A DNA stretch of 64,000 nucleotides, taken from contig CP141132.1 of NCBI GenBank assembly GCA_035236585.1, forward strand, positions 27,983,445 to 28,047,444, in the 5' to 3' direction. This document shows positions 1 to 10,019 of this stretch, piece after piece. The notes beneath the pieces were generated by a model. That model did not search any database. It worked only from the letters and a program-made list of their open reading frames with translations, and was not told the origin of the DNA. Made by a program: the position numbers and the translations under genes. Source of the stretch: Warburgia ugandensis. Lineage: Eukaryota; Streptophyta; Magnoliopsida; Canellales; Canellaceae. Position 1 is the stretch's first letter, and each line of letters opens with the position of its first letter.

Positions 1-1
1 T

Positions 2-800
2 AGAACTGAGGTTCAGTTAGAAAGGTTTCAGAAACTAGCTCCCTCATTCACAGGAGAAGATGAAGCATCTATAGCTGAAAAATGGTTAATTGATATTGAA
101 AAGATATTTAAGCCCATGAACATAGCTGAAGAAAGAAAAGTACCCATGGCCACATTTGTGTTTAGAGGAGAGGCTACTTTTTGGTGGGAAATAGCAGAAA
201 GAACTTATTTTGATCAGCAAGAAATAATAGGATGGGAAGAGTTTAAAAAGGTCTTTAATGACAAATATTATCCTAAACATATAAGGAAACAGAAGGAAAA
301 GGAATTTATGGACTTAGAACAAGGAAATATGACCGTCCAACAGTATGAAAGTAGATTCATCAACCTTCGAAGATTTGTACCCCGTGCTTGTGCTGATGAG
401 GAAGATGCGGCCAAAAGATTTGTAGATGGACTCAACCCAGGACTCAGGAACAGAGTTCTAGGTTTCCAACCTTCCACAGTAGCCAAATCCGTAGAGATGG
501 CCTCCCTATATGAAAAAGATTATCAAAGGAACCAGGCAATAAGAGAAACTAAGAACATCAACACCATGAAGAACAAAGGAAAGAGACCCTTTCAATCATC
601 TGGACCTAGGCCACCTTTCAAGAAGCCTTTTGAAAACAAAGGAAGAAGACCAGACTGGAAGGCATGCCCTAGGTGTAACAGAATCCATCCAGGAAAACCA
701 TGTCCCACTTTCAACATCACATGCTATAGTTGTGGAGAATTAGGACATTTTTCTAGTAACTGTCCAAAAAGGAAAGTACAAGAGCGTAAAGAAGATCAAG
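2..800 (+). pseudogene. gag: A1 gag (capsid/nucleocapsid) region
   Basis: The reading frame is already open at the left edge, so the start codon is upstream. The retrotransposon-gag core includes WWE, W-E-E-F-K and Y-Y-P-K-H motifs. A single CCHC zinc knuckle, C-Y-S-C-G-E-L-G-H-F-x4-C, lies at 722-763 after a basic, proline-rich linker. In this family Gag packages the element RNA into cytoplasmic particles. Part of a fossil element. Confidence 0.93.
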
Positions 801-859
801 TTCCAAAAAGCCAAGGACATGTCTCTGCCCTCACTTCCAGTCAAGCCCAAGCATCAAAT

Positions 860-1260
860 GCAGTCATTGAAGGTATTCTTTTTATCTATGATACACCTGC
901 TAATGTTCTATTTGATACAGGCTCCACTCATTCTTTCATATCCCGAGAATTTGCATCATCCTTGGACATTATACCACAGGACCTAGACTTCACTCTAGAA
1001 GTCATGACTCCTATAGGCCAGGCACTTCCCACCTATTCTTATCTCCAAGATGTCCCCATTTTGATTAAGGACCATTTGTTACATGCCAACCTTATCCACT
1101 TAGATATGAATGACTTCGACATCATCCTAGGTATGGACTGGCTAGCCTTTCATCAAGCCTTTGTTGATTGCCGCCAGAAACGTGTCACTTTTACCCTACC
1201 TAATGGAGACACATTCACCCTCCAAGGAAGAAAGGATTATTCTGGAGTGTGTGTTATTTT
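860..1260 (+). pseudogene. A1 aspartic protease region
   Basis: A D-T-G-S-T-H-S-F-I-S active-site motif lies near 910-945, followed by an I-I-L-G-M-D-W-L motif near 1120-1145, the two hallmarks of plant Ty3/gypsy proteases. It continues from gag without a separate start, as in single-polyprotein chromoviruses. It would cut the Gag-Pol precursor. Confidence 0.9.
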
Positions 1261-1399
1261 TTCCATGAAAGCACTTAAACACATTGCTCAAGCATGCCCC
1301 TTCTTCTTAGCCAAGATTGAATCCGTCGAGAATCCCCAACCAAAGCTTGAGGATGTCGAGGTGGTCCAAGAATTTCCTGACGTATTCCCTGAGGACTTA

Positions 1400-2100
1400 C
1401 CAGGTCTACCTCCACCAAGGGAAATTGAGTTCATCATTGACCTTATACCCGGTACTTCCCCCATTTCCAAAGCTCCTTACCGAATGGCTCCTGCAGAACT
1501 AAGAGAACTGAAGACCCAGTTACAGGAACTACTTGACAAAGGGTTCATATGACCTAGCGTATCTCCGTGGGGAGCTCCAGTCCTTTTTGTTAAGAAAAAG
1601 GATGGCTCCATGAGATTGTGCGTAGACTATCGGATGCTGAATAGGGTCACCATTAAAAATAAGTACCCTCTTCCCCAAATTGATGATCTTTTCGATCAAC
1701 TTCAATCAGCTAGAGTCTTCTCTAAGATTGATCTACGATCAGGGTACCATCAACTTCGAGTTAGAGAAGAAGATATCCCCAAGACAGCCTTCAGGACTTG
1801 ATACAGCCATTATGAATTCAGAGTAATGTCCTTTGGTTTAACTAATGCTCTAGCCGCGTTTATGGACCTCATGAATAGGGTGTTCAAGGAGTACTTAGAT
1901 AAATTCATCATAGTGTTTGTGGATGATATCTTAATATATTCTGAAACTCCTGAAGACCATATGGAACATCTAAGGATAACATTAAGCACCCTACGAGCAC
2001 ACAAGCTATATGCAAAATTCAGTAAGTGTGAGTTTTGGCTGGAAAAGGTTAATTTCTTAGGACACATTATTTCTCAAGATGGCATAGCAGTTGACCCCAC
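1400..2100 (+). pseudogene. A1 reverse transcriptase region
   Basis: The domain opens with the R-E-I-E-F...P-Y-R-M-A-P-A-E-L block, then L-C-V-D-Y-R-x-[12 protein letters not shown] and S-F-G-L-T-N. The catalytic F-V-D-D box is at 1916-1927, the usual Ty3/gypsy form of Y-x-D-D. It would copy element RNA into cDNA. Broken as part of the fossil. Confidence 0.95.
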
Positions 2101-2339
2101 TAAGGTTGAATCAGTACAGAACTGGGAAAGACCTAAGACAGTCACAGAAATAAGAAGCTTCTTAGGACTTGCCAGATATTACAGGAGATTCATCGAAGGT
2201 TTTTCACAAATGGCTTTACCTCTAACTAAGCTGACCAGGAAAGACACAAGATTTGAATGGACTGATAGATGTGAGGAAAGCTTCCAAGAACTAAAAAGAA
2301 GGTTGACTACCGCACCTGTCCTTACCCTACCTTCAGGAA

Positions 2340-2700
2340 GTGGCAGATTTGAGATATACAGCGATGCCTCGCAACAAAGACTAGGCTGCGTACTTATGCA
2401 ACATGGGAAGGTGATTGCTTGTGCTTCTCAGCAGCTCAAGAAGCATGAAGTCAATTACCCAACCCATGACTTGGAATTAGCGGCCATAGTCTTTGCCTTG
2501 CGAATATGGAGACATTATTTATATGGGGAAATGTTTGAAGTGTTTACAGATCATAAGAGTCTTAAATATATCTTTTCCCAACAAGACTTAAACATGCGAC
2601 AAAGAAGATGGATGGAATACTTAAAGGACTATGACTTCTCCATTCATTATCACCCTGGAAAAGCTAATGTGGTAGCTGATGCATTAAGTAGAAAAACCCA
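2340..2700 (+). pseudogene. A1 RNase H region
   Basis: The block starts with I-Y-S-D-A-S and holds the conserved H-D-L-E-L-A-A-I-V and T-D-H-K-S-L segments. It ends in the V-V-A-D-A-L-S-R motif near 2665-2690 that closes this domain in plant gypsy elements. It lies directly after the RT thumb and connection, as expected. Confidence 0.93.
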
Positions 2701-2829
2701 AGGGATGTGTGCAAGATTATTAACTAAGAGATGGAAGCTATTACAAGAAGTAATCACATGGAAACCAGACATAAATAAGCACAAGATCATTATGGCAGGT
2801 CTAACAATAAAGTCGGCTATTAATGAGAA

Positions 2830-3690
2830 GGTTAAGCAAGAACAGAAAGGAGATCCAGATATACAAGCTTTCATAGGAAAACCAGGGTTTACAAAAAGGG
2901 AAGATGGTAGCGTTTACATGAAAGGAAGATTAGTGGTACCAGCTAATGAAGAGTTAAGACAAGAAATCTTAAAAGAGGCTCATCAGTCTAAGTATACTAT
3001 ACACCCAGAGGGACTAAGATGTATCAAGACTTAAAGAAACAATATTGGTGGGATGGTATGAAAAGAGACATAGGGGAATTTGTGGCAAAGTGTTTAACAT
3101 GTCAACAAGTAAAGGCTGAACATCAAAGACATGTGGGATTGTTACAACCCCTTGAGTTACTCGAATGGAAATGAGACCATATTACAACAGACTTCATCGT
3201 AGGGCTACCCAAGACCTCTAAGGGTCATGACATGATCTGGGTAATTGTTGATAGATTAACTAAGACAGCCCATTTCCTTCTATACATCATACCCAATCCA
3301 CTGACAGCCTATCTCAGCTATACATCAAAGAGATAGTAAGTCTACATGGTATACCCCTTAGTATCACTTCAGATAGGGATAGCCGCTTCACTTTGCAACT
3401 CTGGAAGTCTGTCCAAAAATCCTTAGGATCTTCCTTAAACTATAGCACAGCCTTCCATCCACAGACCGATGAATAGTCAGAGTGCACAATCCAGATAGTT
3501 GAAGATATGTTGCGAACTTGTGCCCTTGATTGGAAGCAAAGCTGGGATGAAAACCTACCTCTAGTCGAGTTTGCGTACAACAATAGCTTTCAGTCAAGCA
3601 TTGGCATGGCTCCATACGAGGCGCTCTATGGGAGACCCTGTCGATCATCCACCAGTTGGAGTGAAGTTGGAGAGTCCAGGGTGCTCTAGT
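2830..3690 (+). pseudogene. A1 integrase region
   Basis: An H-H-C-C zinc-binding N-terminus is readable near 2975-3130 (Y-W-W-D-G-M and C-L-T-C-Q motifs). Catalytic-core blocks follow: a T-D-F-I-x-G-L-P motif near 3190 and a T-S-D-R-D motif near 3370. Further on comes the F-A-Y-N-N-S-F-Q-S-S-I-G-M-A-P-Y-E-A-L-Y-G segment near 3570-3640. This order is that of Ty3/gypsy integrases. Degraded as part of the fossil. Confidence 0.88.
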
Positions 3691-3789
3691 CCGAGCTGGT
3701 AGAGCAATGTGCCGAGAAGGTCAAACTCATAAGAAGCTGCCTCCTCACAGCTCAAAGCCGCCAAAAGAGCTATGTTGATCGATGGAGGA

Positions 3790-4223
3790 GACCATTGGAA
3801 TTCGACATAGGAGAGCACGTTTACCTGAAGATATCTCCCACTAAAGGTGTTATGAGGTTCGGTATTAAAGGCAAGCTTAGTCCACGTTACATAGGACCTT
3901 TTGAAATCCTGGAGAAAGTGGGAAAAGTGGCCTACAGGATCGCACTACCCCCTCAGCTATCCGAAGTGCATAACATATTCCATGTATCTATGCTAAGGAG
4001 GTACGTGCCTGACCCCACTCATGTCATCGACCAGGTACCCATAGAGTTGACGGTGGATCTCAAGCTAGAGACAAGACCAGTTGAGATTCGGGATCATAAG
4101 AATAAGAAGCTATGGAACAAGGACATACCCTTAGTCAAAGTTTTGTGGAGAAATGCGCACATGGAAGAAGAGACTTGGGAACCGGAGTCAGAAATGCGAA
4201 AAAAGTACCCCGAGATCTTTTGA
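3790..4223 (+). pseudogene. A1 integrase C-terminus and chromodomain-like tail
   Basis: The G-P-F-E-I-L-E-K-V-G-x-V-A-Y block is the GPY/F module. H-N-I-F-H-V-S-M-L and a terminal chromodomain-like segment follow (V-L-W-R-N...E-E-T-W-E-P-E near 4135-4190). In chromoviruses this tail directs insertion toward modified chromatin. The stop comes about 50 bp before the LTR. Confidence 0.9.
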
Positions 4224-4251
4224 CTGTATATAGTAGAATTTCGGGGGAGAA

Positions 4252-4272
4252 ATTCCCCTAAGGGGGTAAGAA
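4252..4272 (+). other. A1 polypurine tract
   Basis: A purine stretch of the form AAGGGGGTAAGAA immediately precedes the 3' LTR. It matches the tract beside the minus-strand relative A2 (19245-19262). It would prime second-strand DNA synthesis. Confidence 0.85.
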
Positions 4273-5226
4273 TGTAATGACTCCAATTTTGTAATATTGA
4301 AATTCCAAGTTTAGCAATGAAAAGTTCAGTTTTTAAAGAAAAGGGCATTTTAGTCATTTCACTATTCACCTTGACTGAACCCAGAAATTTGTTCCTAAAA
4401 GTGGTTCCATTAGATGCGTCTCAGAAAAAGGAATCCAACGAGACCAAAATCACCCAAAACGGAGTTAAAATGAGCAAGATATGGCCCTTTGAAGTTCAGG
4501 GGCAAAACTATAAATTTTGCAAAAACGGTTTAACCTGCAAAACACAGGGGCCCGTTTTGATACGGGCACCCCTTCATCTTCAACCTCTAGAGGGTTCCAG
4601 AACGGTGGTGATTGGAGGAGAAATCACTGCCATTCTGGAGGTTTCTCCACTGCCATTCAAAGGCGGTGAGAGCCCCCTCTAGAACCCTCTATTAGCTCTA
4701 TAAATAGAGCTCTTGGGCGCCTCTAATCGCAGCCCAAAACGTTGAAGAAAAACCAATCGTGGAGCAGTGACCTAGAGGCAAAAACAAGGAGAAAAACCCA
4801 GCAATGAGCCAGGTACGTCCGAGATCGCTCAAAACCCATCTCCACCATAGTTCCAGGAATGATTTTCCTAGGTTTTTGCATGAAAAACCATGCAAAACAG
4901 AGCCCAGGAAAGCCACCAAGGACCCAGGGACGTCCCCTAGGTCGCACTGGTTCGACAGGGGTCAAACCAAGGTGTCCTGAGGATGCCCCGGTTCCCCACC
5001 GAGCGGGACATTCCAGTCGGAACGTCCCATGTTGACTTCCGTTTGAAAAACCAAATGGGGGCATCCAAGGACGTGCCCGCAAAAGAGAGAAAAGGCGGAA
5101 AACTGTAGGGCGCACCATAAAAGGTTGTTTTCGAAAAGAAAAAGATTTTCATGCATCTCATACTTATAAAATAAGAGATCTCGCCTTTTATCAAAATTGC
5201 ATCATATAAAAACTCGGGTCGTGACA
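4273..5226 (+). repeat. A1 3' LTR, short variant (954 bp)
   Basis: It starts TGTAATGACT directly after the polypurine tract and ends CGGGTCGTGACA. The first 0.8 kb or so is clearly similar to the A solo LTR at 27430-30031 and the A2 LTRs, and the last 18 bp also match their end. It is much shorter than those copies (2.6-2.9 kb), so it is a short variant of the family. Confidence 0.88.
4697..4706 (+). promoter_or_regulatory. LTR TATA box (A1)
   Basis: CTATAAATAG sits inside the inverted repeat GCTCTATAAATAGAGC, about 425 bp into the LTR. The same box is at the matching place in the A solo LTR (27844-27853) and both A2 LTRs (18808-18817 and 22933-22942, minus strand). It is the likely core promoter. 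Confidence 0.75.
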
Positions 5227-5757
5227 TTTGTACTCGTAAGATTATGTGAACCATCAGTGTTGTTGTATTCAGTCACATAGTGACTAAATTTTAGTTGACT
5301 CCTTTCTTTGAGAGATCTATTTTTGAGTATACACCAATGTGAATTTGAGGTCAAAACATCATTCTAATAGAGTATAAGCATATCTATTTAGAAGTCCTAA
5401 CTTATGTAGCTATATACGCACTACACATCGAGATATAACTATACCAACATAACTTTGGTATGCGAATAACTTGTAGAATTTCTCATTTATCTTTATTAAG
5501 TATTAAATATGGTAGAGTGCTAATGGTTGACTATTCTATGAGAAAAATTAACAATTTAGCCTTATGGAATTTTGTGGGTATATTTACAGCAAGCCATCAT
5601 GAGGCTTAACTCATCCACTAAGGATAACATGCAAGTTTAAGGGCTTGTTGCACATACTAAATGCAATAGTGAGTATCTATGAAAAAAGAATCAATTTTGT
5701 TTTCATGATTTTTTGGCATGTTTTGCTTTGGACTAGCGAAATTCTAGTTAGGGGATG
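5227..5757 (+). mobile_element. E3: 3' interior tail of an Athila element
   Basis: This non-coding stretch matches, in reverse complement, the interior beside the LTRs of the minus-strand Athila copies E1 (50109 to about 50650) and E2 (56016 to about 56550). It ends in a G-rich polypurine tract (TAGTTAGGGGATG) next to the E3 LTR. The rest of E3 presumably lies beyond A1, left of the window. No open reading frame is expected or seen. Confidence 0.8.
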
Positions 5758-8434
5758 TGATGTGTTCAATTTTGTATGGAAAATACCCAATTAATAACCC
5801 ATGTGTTATCAATTATAGGCATTATTCTAAGATTTTTCCAAAATTTTATAACACATGCATTTCTGACCTAGTAATTCAAAAGTTTGATATTTTGTAAGTT
5901 CATGAACTAATCTGACGTAAGTATGTGAATCATCATAAGTTTTTTAGATTTAATTAAGGCTTTTACGTGTTGACAAGATGATCAAATAGCCGAGACCAAG
6001 TAAGATAAGATTTGAAAATCGAAATCAAAAGAAGGCCAAAGACCTAAATTTCATCATTATATATCTCAATCAAGGTTCAAGATCATCTTAAGGTAAGCAA
6101 TAAGGCAATGGGAAGAACCAAAGGTGACTAAAATAGCCCATGCAAAAAAGCCATAAAATTCCATTACTTTTGCATGAGAATTGGAGCCATGCATGAAGTT
6201 TCCTAGTCTATCAAGTAAACCTAAGTAAGCCAAGCCTTGAAGACAAGGTACTTAGCCACTCAAGCCATCAAAGTTAGCTACTCTAGTCATCAAGCAATGC
6301 ACCATCAAAGTGAGCCACCAAGCCATATGAGAACCATGCCACATGGAGCAACACGATTGAAGGACATTTAGAATCAATTGTCCTATACTAAATACTAAAT
6401 TTCAAGGGATAATTAGAAAAGAATTTGAGTGATAATGAACATGGTAAGATTTGCATGCATAGGTGGACCAATCAAGAGAGAAACCAAGTCTAATTTCCTT
6501 ATCTTTCCCTCTCCTTTTATCCTCTTTTTCTCTCTCTTTCCTACCCATCATATCACATACTTAGAAGGGAAGGATTTTGACTCCACCCTCCTTGAAAAGT
6601 GATAAAAGCGGAGCCTCCCCTTTCTATATACATCCACTCCACCGACTCCAACTTCTGATTCCTTTCCTCACTCAACTACCTCACCTTCTTATCTCTTTCC
6701 TACCTTTGTATCTTTTTCCACTTTGCTTCAATCACAAAATGTGATATACTTTAAGGAAAGGGATTCCATTTCTAATCCCTTGAAAATGGCTCCTCTGGCT
6801 TCCCTTTGCTCGTATTTAGAAAGTCCACCTCACCTTACTTTCTAATATTTTATCTCCATTCAACAACCTACCTTTTCTACCTAGACTTCTAGTTCTAATT
6901 TTTCCTAGGATAAGATCTTATCAAATTGGAAAGTAAAAACTTTATTTAACCCCCCCATGGAATTCCATTCACAATTCAAGTAGGGGAGTTGCTTCTTGCT
7001 CCTTAAGAATGTCAACTTGGAGGAATTCTTAGAGCTCTGGACTTCAACATCTTGGCTGACTTTCCTTGTCTTCTACACCTCATTGTTTTGTTCTTTTGGT
7101 TTTGAACTTAAATTTTAGATTAGTAATTTTATTTGTTTCCTTGCTTGTTTGCTTTACTTCAATGCTTCCCTTCTTTATCTCTTTGCCTTACTTCCATACA
7201 CATAGTTTCTCTTTGTTTCCTCTTTATTTGCTTCCACTTCTCTTACTTTTATTGCTTAATTTTTCAAGATCAAAGTTATCTTTTCTCTAGTAGTGAAAGC
7301 CAATAGAACAGTATCTTTGAATCTTATTGTTTCCCTTTCATCTTTTCATTGTTTCTCTCTTAGATTTAGATCTAGTTCTTATTGCTTTCTTTGCCATCTT
7401 CATGCTCTTACTCTCTTGATTTCCCTCTTGGGTTTCACATGAATATTATCTGAGATTAGTTTGAGATTTCTGGAGAGTGTCTAAGATTTTATTTGAATCA
7501 AGTTCTAGGCATTAGAAAAGTGCACAATTTTCAGCTTTGTTCTCCATGTATATGCACATCATTTTTATGTAATTTCCAATTCAATGAATGAACTTCCTGA
7601 ATGAGCATTGTTATTGTTTGATTCTAGAATTAAACTACTTCCAATCTTGAGTGTTATAATCACATCCACCAAGTCTCAGTCTATGCCTTGTTTATTTTAA
7701 GTTTCATGAGCACCATATTTCTAGAATTTTACATTTCATGATTAATGCATGATTCCTCAAGCCCATACAACTTATTTGCTTGATTCCTTAGGACCCCATT
7801 TAGAATTTTAGATAGTTTAGTTACTATTTTGGTTTGATCACATGTTAGTAGCTTGTCTTGCATGCATTTTAGCCATAATCTATCTCCATGCACACCATGT
7901 GCACAACTCCATGCTCATGCGCATGATGATTGGGTGATTTTCCTTTGAGTTGGTTAGTTGTTTCTTTGTTTCATGATAAGTTAGTAATACTTGTTTATTA
8001 TTTGCATTTTAGTCTAGTTTTAGAAAGCTTCCTTAGTTTTAGAATGCTTTAATTTTAGAAAGCTTCAGGATTGGGAAAGTATTAGTTTAGGAAAGTTTAA
8101 ATTTTAACAAGTTTCCTTAAGTACAGTTTCCTATATCCATTCAACCTAGTTTTGCATTAGTCTCATCCATTGAACGCATGTTAGTTAGAAAATTTTCTAA
8201 TTCCACTAAAGATCTTTATTTTAGAAAGTTTCCTCCAATTCAAGTTTCTAATTTTATGCATGTTTCCAATTCCATGTTGTTTATTTTCCTAGTTTAACCA
8301 AAATTCAATCTCTCTTTGGCTAGGCAAATAATTAAAATAAAATTCAATCAATATCCAAATCTATGAGATTCCTTGTGGGATCAACTTCTCTTGCATTCAA
8401 ATTACTACATTGATTCCTGCGGTTGTATGTAATA
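5758..8434 (+). repeat. E3: Athila-family LTR (about 2.68 kb)
   Basis: It begins TGATGTGTTCAATTTTG after the polypurine tract. It is similar along its length to E4 (23738 to about 26262) on the same strand and to E1 and E2 on the other. The right end is set by homology to E1, whose LTR ends in TAGTATCA; the last bases here have diverged, so the end is good to about 5 bp. It is rich in short Y-tracts and holds no credible gene; the 74-codon reading frame near 7066 has no recognisable content. Confidence 0.85.
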
Positions 8435-8449
8435 TTAGAACTAACCACT

Positions 8450-8850
8450 TGTGGTCCAAATCTATGTAAATGATATGATCCTTAATGCTAATTATGTGGT
8501 AATGTGCTAAGAATTTTTTTATGGGTTTGTAATAGATATGATGAGAGAACTTTACTACTTCCTAGGACTGCAAATAAAAAAAACCAAAGAAAGTGCATTC
8601 ATTAATAAGGCTTGGTATGTGAGAGATCTACCAAAGAAGTTCAAGATGCACAAGGTAAAACAAATCAAACTCTCACAAACCCAACAATCAAATTGGACAA
8701 AGATGAGAATGGTAAGTGTATGTAGACATTAAAATCTATAGATATATGGTTGCTTCCCTCCTTTATCTTACCATAAGTAGACCTAACATTTAATTTTCAA
8801 TATGTACCTATGCTAGATTCCAAGCTGATCCATAAAATGACATTGTTTGG
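8450..8850 (+). pseudogene. Ty1/copia reverse transcriptase scrap
   Basis: Two typical copia motifs are readable: Y-V-N-D-M-I at 8463-8480, the counterpart of Y-V-D-D-I, and E-L-Y-Y-F-L-G-L-Q-I at 8547-8576. A K-x-F-x-M-H segment follows, and then, further right, Y-R-x-M-V-A-S-L-L-Y-L-T-x-S-R-P-like sequence up to about 8845. No LTRs, gag or integrase were found around it, so it is an old fragment, degraded in several places. It sits against the right end of the E3 LTR. Confidence 0.8.
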
Positions 8851-8869
8851 TTGTAAAAAAGAATTGTTA

Positions 8870-9092
8870 CCTTGAAATAATAAGGCACTTTTTTAAGATG
8901 GTTGGTAAGCACTGTCTTATAGAACAACATTTCTAACATGGATTTTTAAAGATCGTTCTTAGTAACCACCTTAAAAAATGTCATTTTTAACAGCAATTTT
9001 ATGATGATTCCCACTAAGCATCTTAAAAAACATCATTTTTACACCATTTTTTAAGACAATTCTTTGAACCTTCTTAAAATTTTATTTAGAAA
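8870..9092. repeat. Cluster of palindromic A/T-tailed units, CACTA-subterminal type
   Basis: About four units of 35-45 bp, at roughly 8887-8920, 8943-8978, 8993-9031 and 9045-9079, have arms of the form TTTTTTAAGATGGTT and AACCACCTTAAAAAA. Clustered short inverted units beginning TTTTTAAGA..GGTT are known from the subterminal regions of plant CACTA elements, and CACTA coding remains lie further right. No terminal CACTA motif could be found here, so the link is inference. Confidence 0.5.
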
Positions 9093-9302
9093 ACCTACCA
9101 TCCCCTATTTTTCCATTTTTTTTTATCAATCCCACCCACTACCTTAGAGCTCTCTCTCTCTCTCTCTCTAGGTCTTACAAGGTCAAAAAATCCAACCTTC
9201 CCCAGTGATAGTGGGTAGCTAGTCCCCCCCTCCCCTAATCGCTCTCTCTCTCTCTCTCTCTCTCCCCCATACAGTAAAAAAAAAATAGCCTTCATGGGAA
9301 AT
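9093..9302. repeat. Two CT microsatellites in unassigned sequence
   Basis: (CT)n runs lie at 9150-9169 and 9242-9264, separated by C-rich low-complexity sequence. No gene is seen; the reading frame on the minus strand across this stretch is a Glu-Arg product of the microsatellite. Confidence 0.85.
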
Positions 9303-9905
9303 TGTAAACACCTCAAGTTTTATATGACATATAAATACCAATTTTTTAAAAGTTGGGATCCTAAGTTAAAATTTTCAAATTTAAAATTGACTAAAAATGA
9401 AAATTTTGAATAAAAAGTGCTTTTTTTAAAACCCCAGGAGTTGCGCGACCTACAAAATCATAGATTTAATGGTGAAATGATATTCCCATTCTGACAAAAA
9501 ATCCAATAATGTCTCTTTTGTGTTTTGGACCAGTGCATTTAATGCATGCAATGAGACAAACACTTGATAAACATAATAAACATAAATATGCAATCTAGTA
9601 GACTCAGTCTCCATACTCATCTATAATATACACAAATTTTAGATAAAACCATATAGCTCAATAGTAGAGTGAGAATCAAAATGAATAATGACATTACCCA
9701 AGGTCTCTACATACATTACCATCACATCCAACATGATACTGTCATACATCAGAGTCACAAAGGTGTAATTCATATACATACATAAATAGTCCATCTACAA
9801 CATTCAATGGTGTTGTTTAACAAACTCATTACATGAATGAGATCTTCTGCATGCATCTTTAAAGGGTGCCATCATTCTCACTTGCTATCTGCCTACTTGC
9901 CTTCC

Positions 9906-9908
<3 letters not shown>

Positions 9909-9990
<82 letters not shown>
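9909..9990. repeat. Compound (CT)n(AT)n microsatellite
   Basis: About 50 bp of CT repeats (9909-9958) pass directly into about 32 bp of AT repeats (9959-9990), inside the C1 LTR and abutting its hairpin. The other C LTRs lack it at this place, so it expanded after insertion. Confidence 0.97.
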
Positions 9991-9993
<3 letters not shown>

Positions 9994-10019
9994 GCATTGC
10001 AAAAATGTTGTAATGCCTC
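9991..10019 (-). other. Hairpin near the sense end of the C1 LTR
   Basis: GAGGCATTGCA and TGTAATGCCTC form an 11-bp stem with one imperfect pair and a 7-nt loop. The same structure with different stem bases occurs in C2 (31674-31704) and C3 (46097-46128). Confidence 0.7.

Larger units (their letters stand above)
1..5226 (+). mobile_element. A1: Ty3/gypsy chromovirus, Tekay-like, 5' part outside window
   Basis: Gag, protease, reverse transcriptase, RNase H, integrase and a chromodomain-like tail follow in the order of Ty3/gypsy elements, then a polypurine tract and a 3' LTR of about 0.95 kb. The integrase-chromodomain tail, ending in a stretch of the form LWRN..EEETWEPE..M..KYP, is the pattern of plant Tekay/Del chromoviruses. 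The 5' LTR and primer site lie left of the window. The element is broken, with roughly half a dozen disruptive changes in pol. It ends directly against the 3' interior of an Athila element, so it probably inserted into that element. The lineage call is from motif recognition, not a tree. Confidence 0.93.

Noticed and set aside
9095-9316. 73-codon frame with Glu-Arg repeats
   Set aside because: Translation of two CT microsatellites; not a gene.
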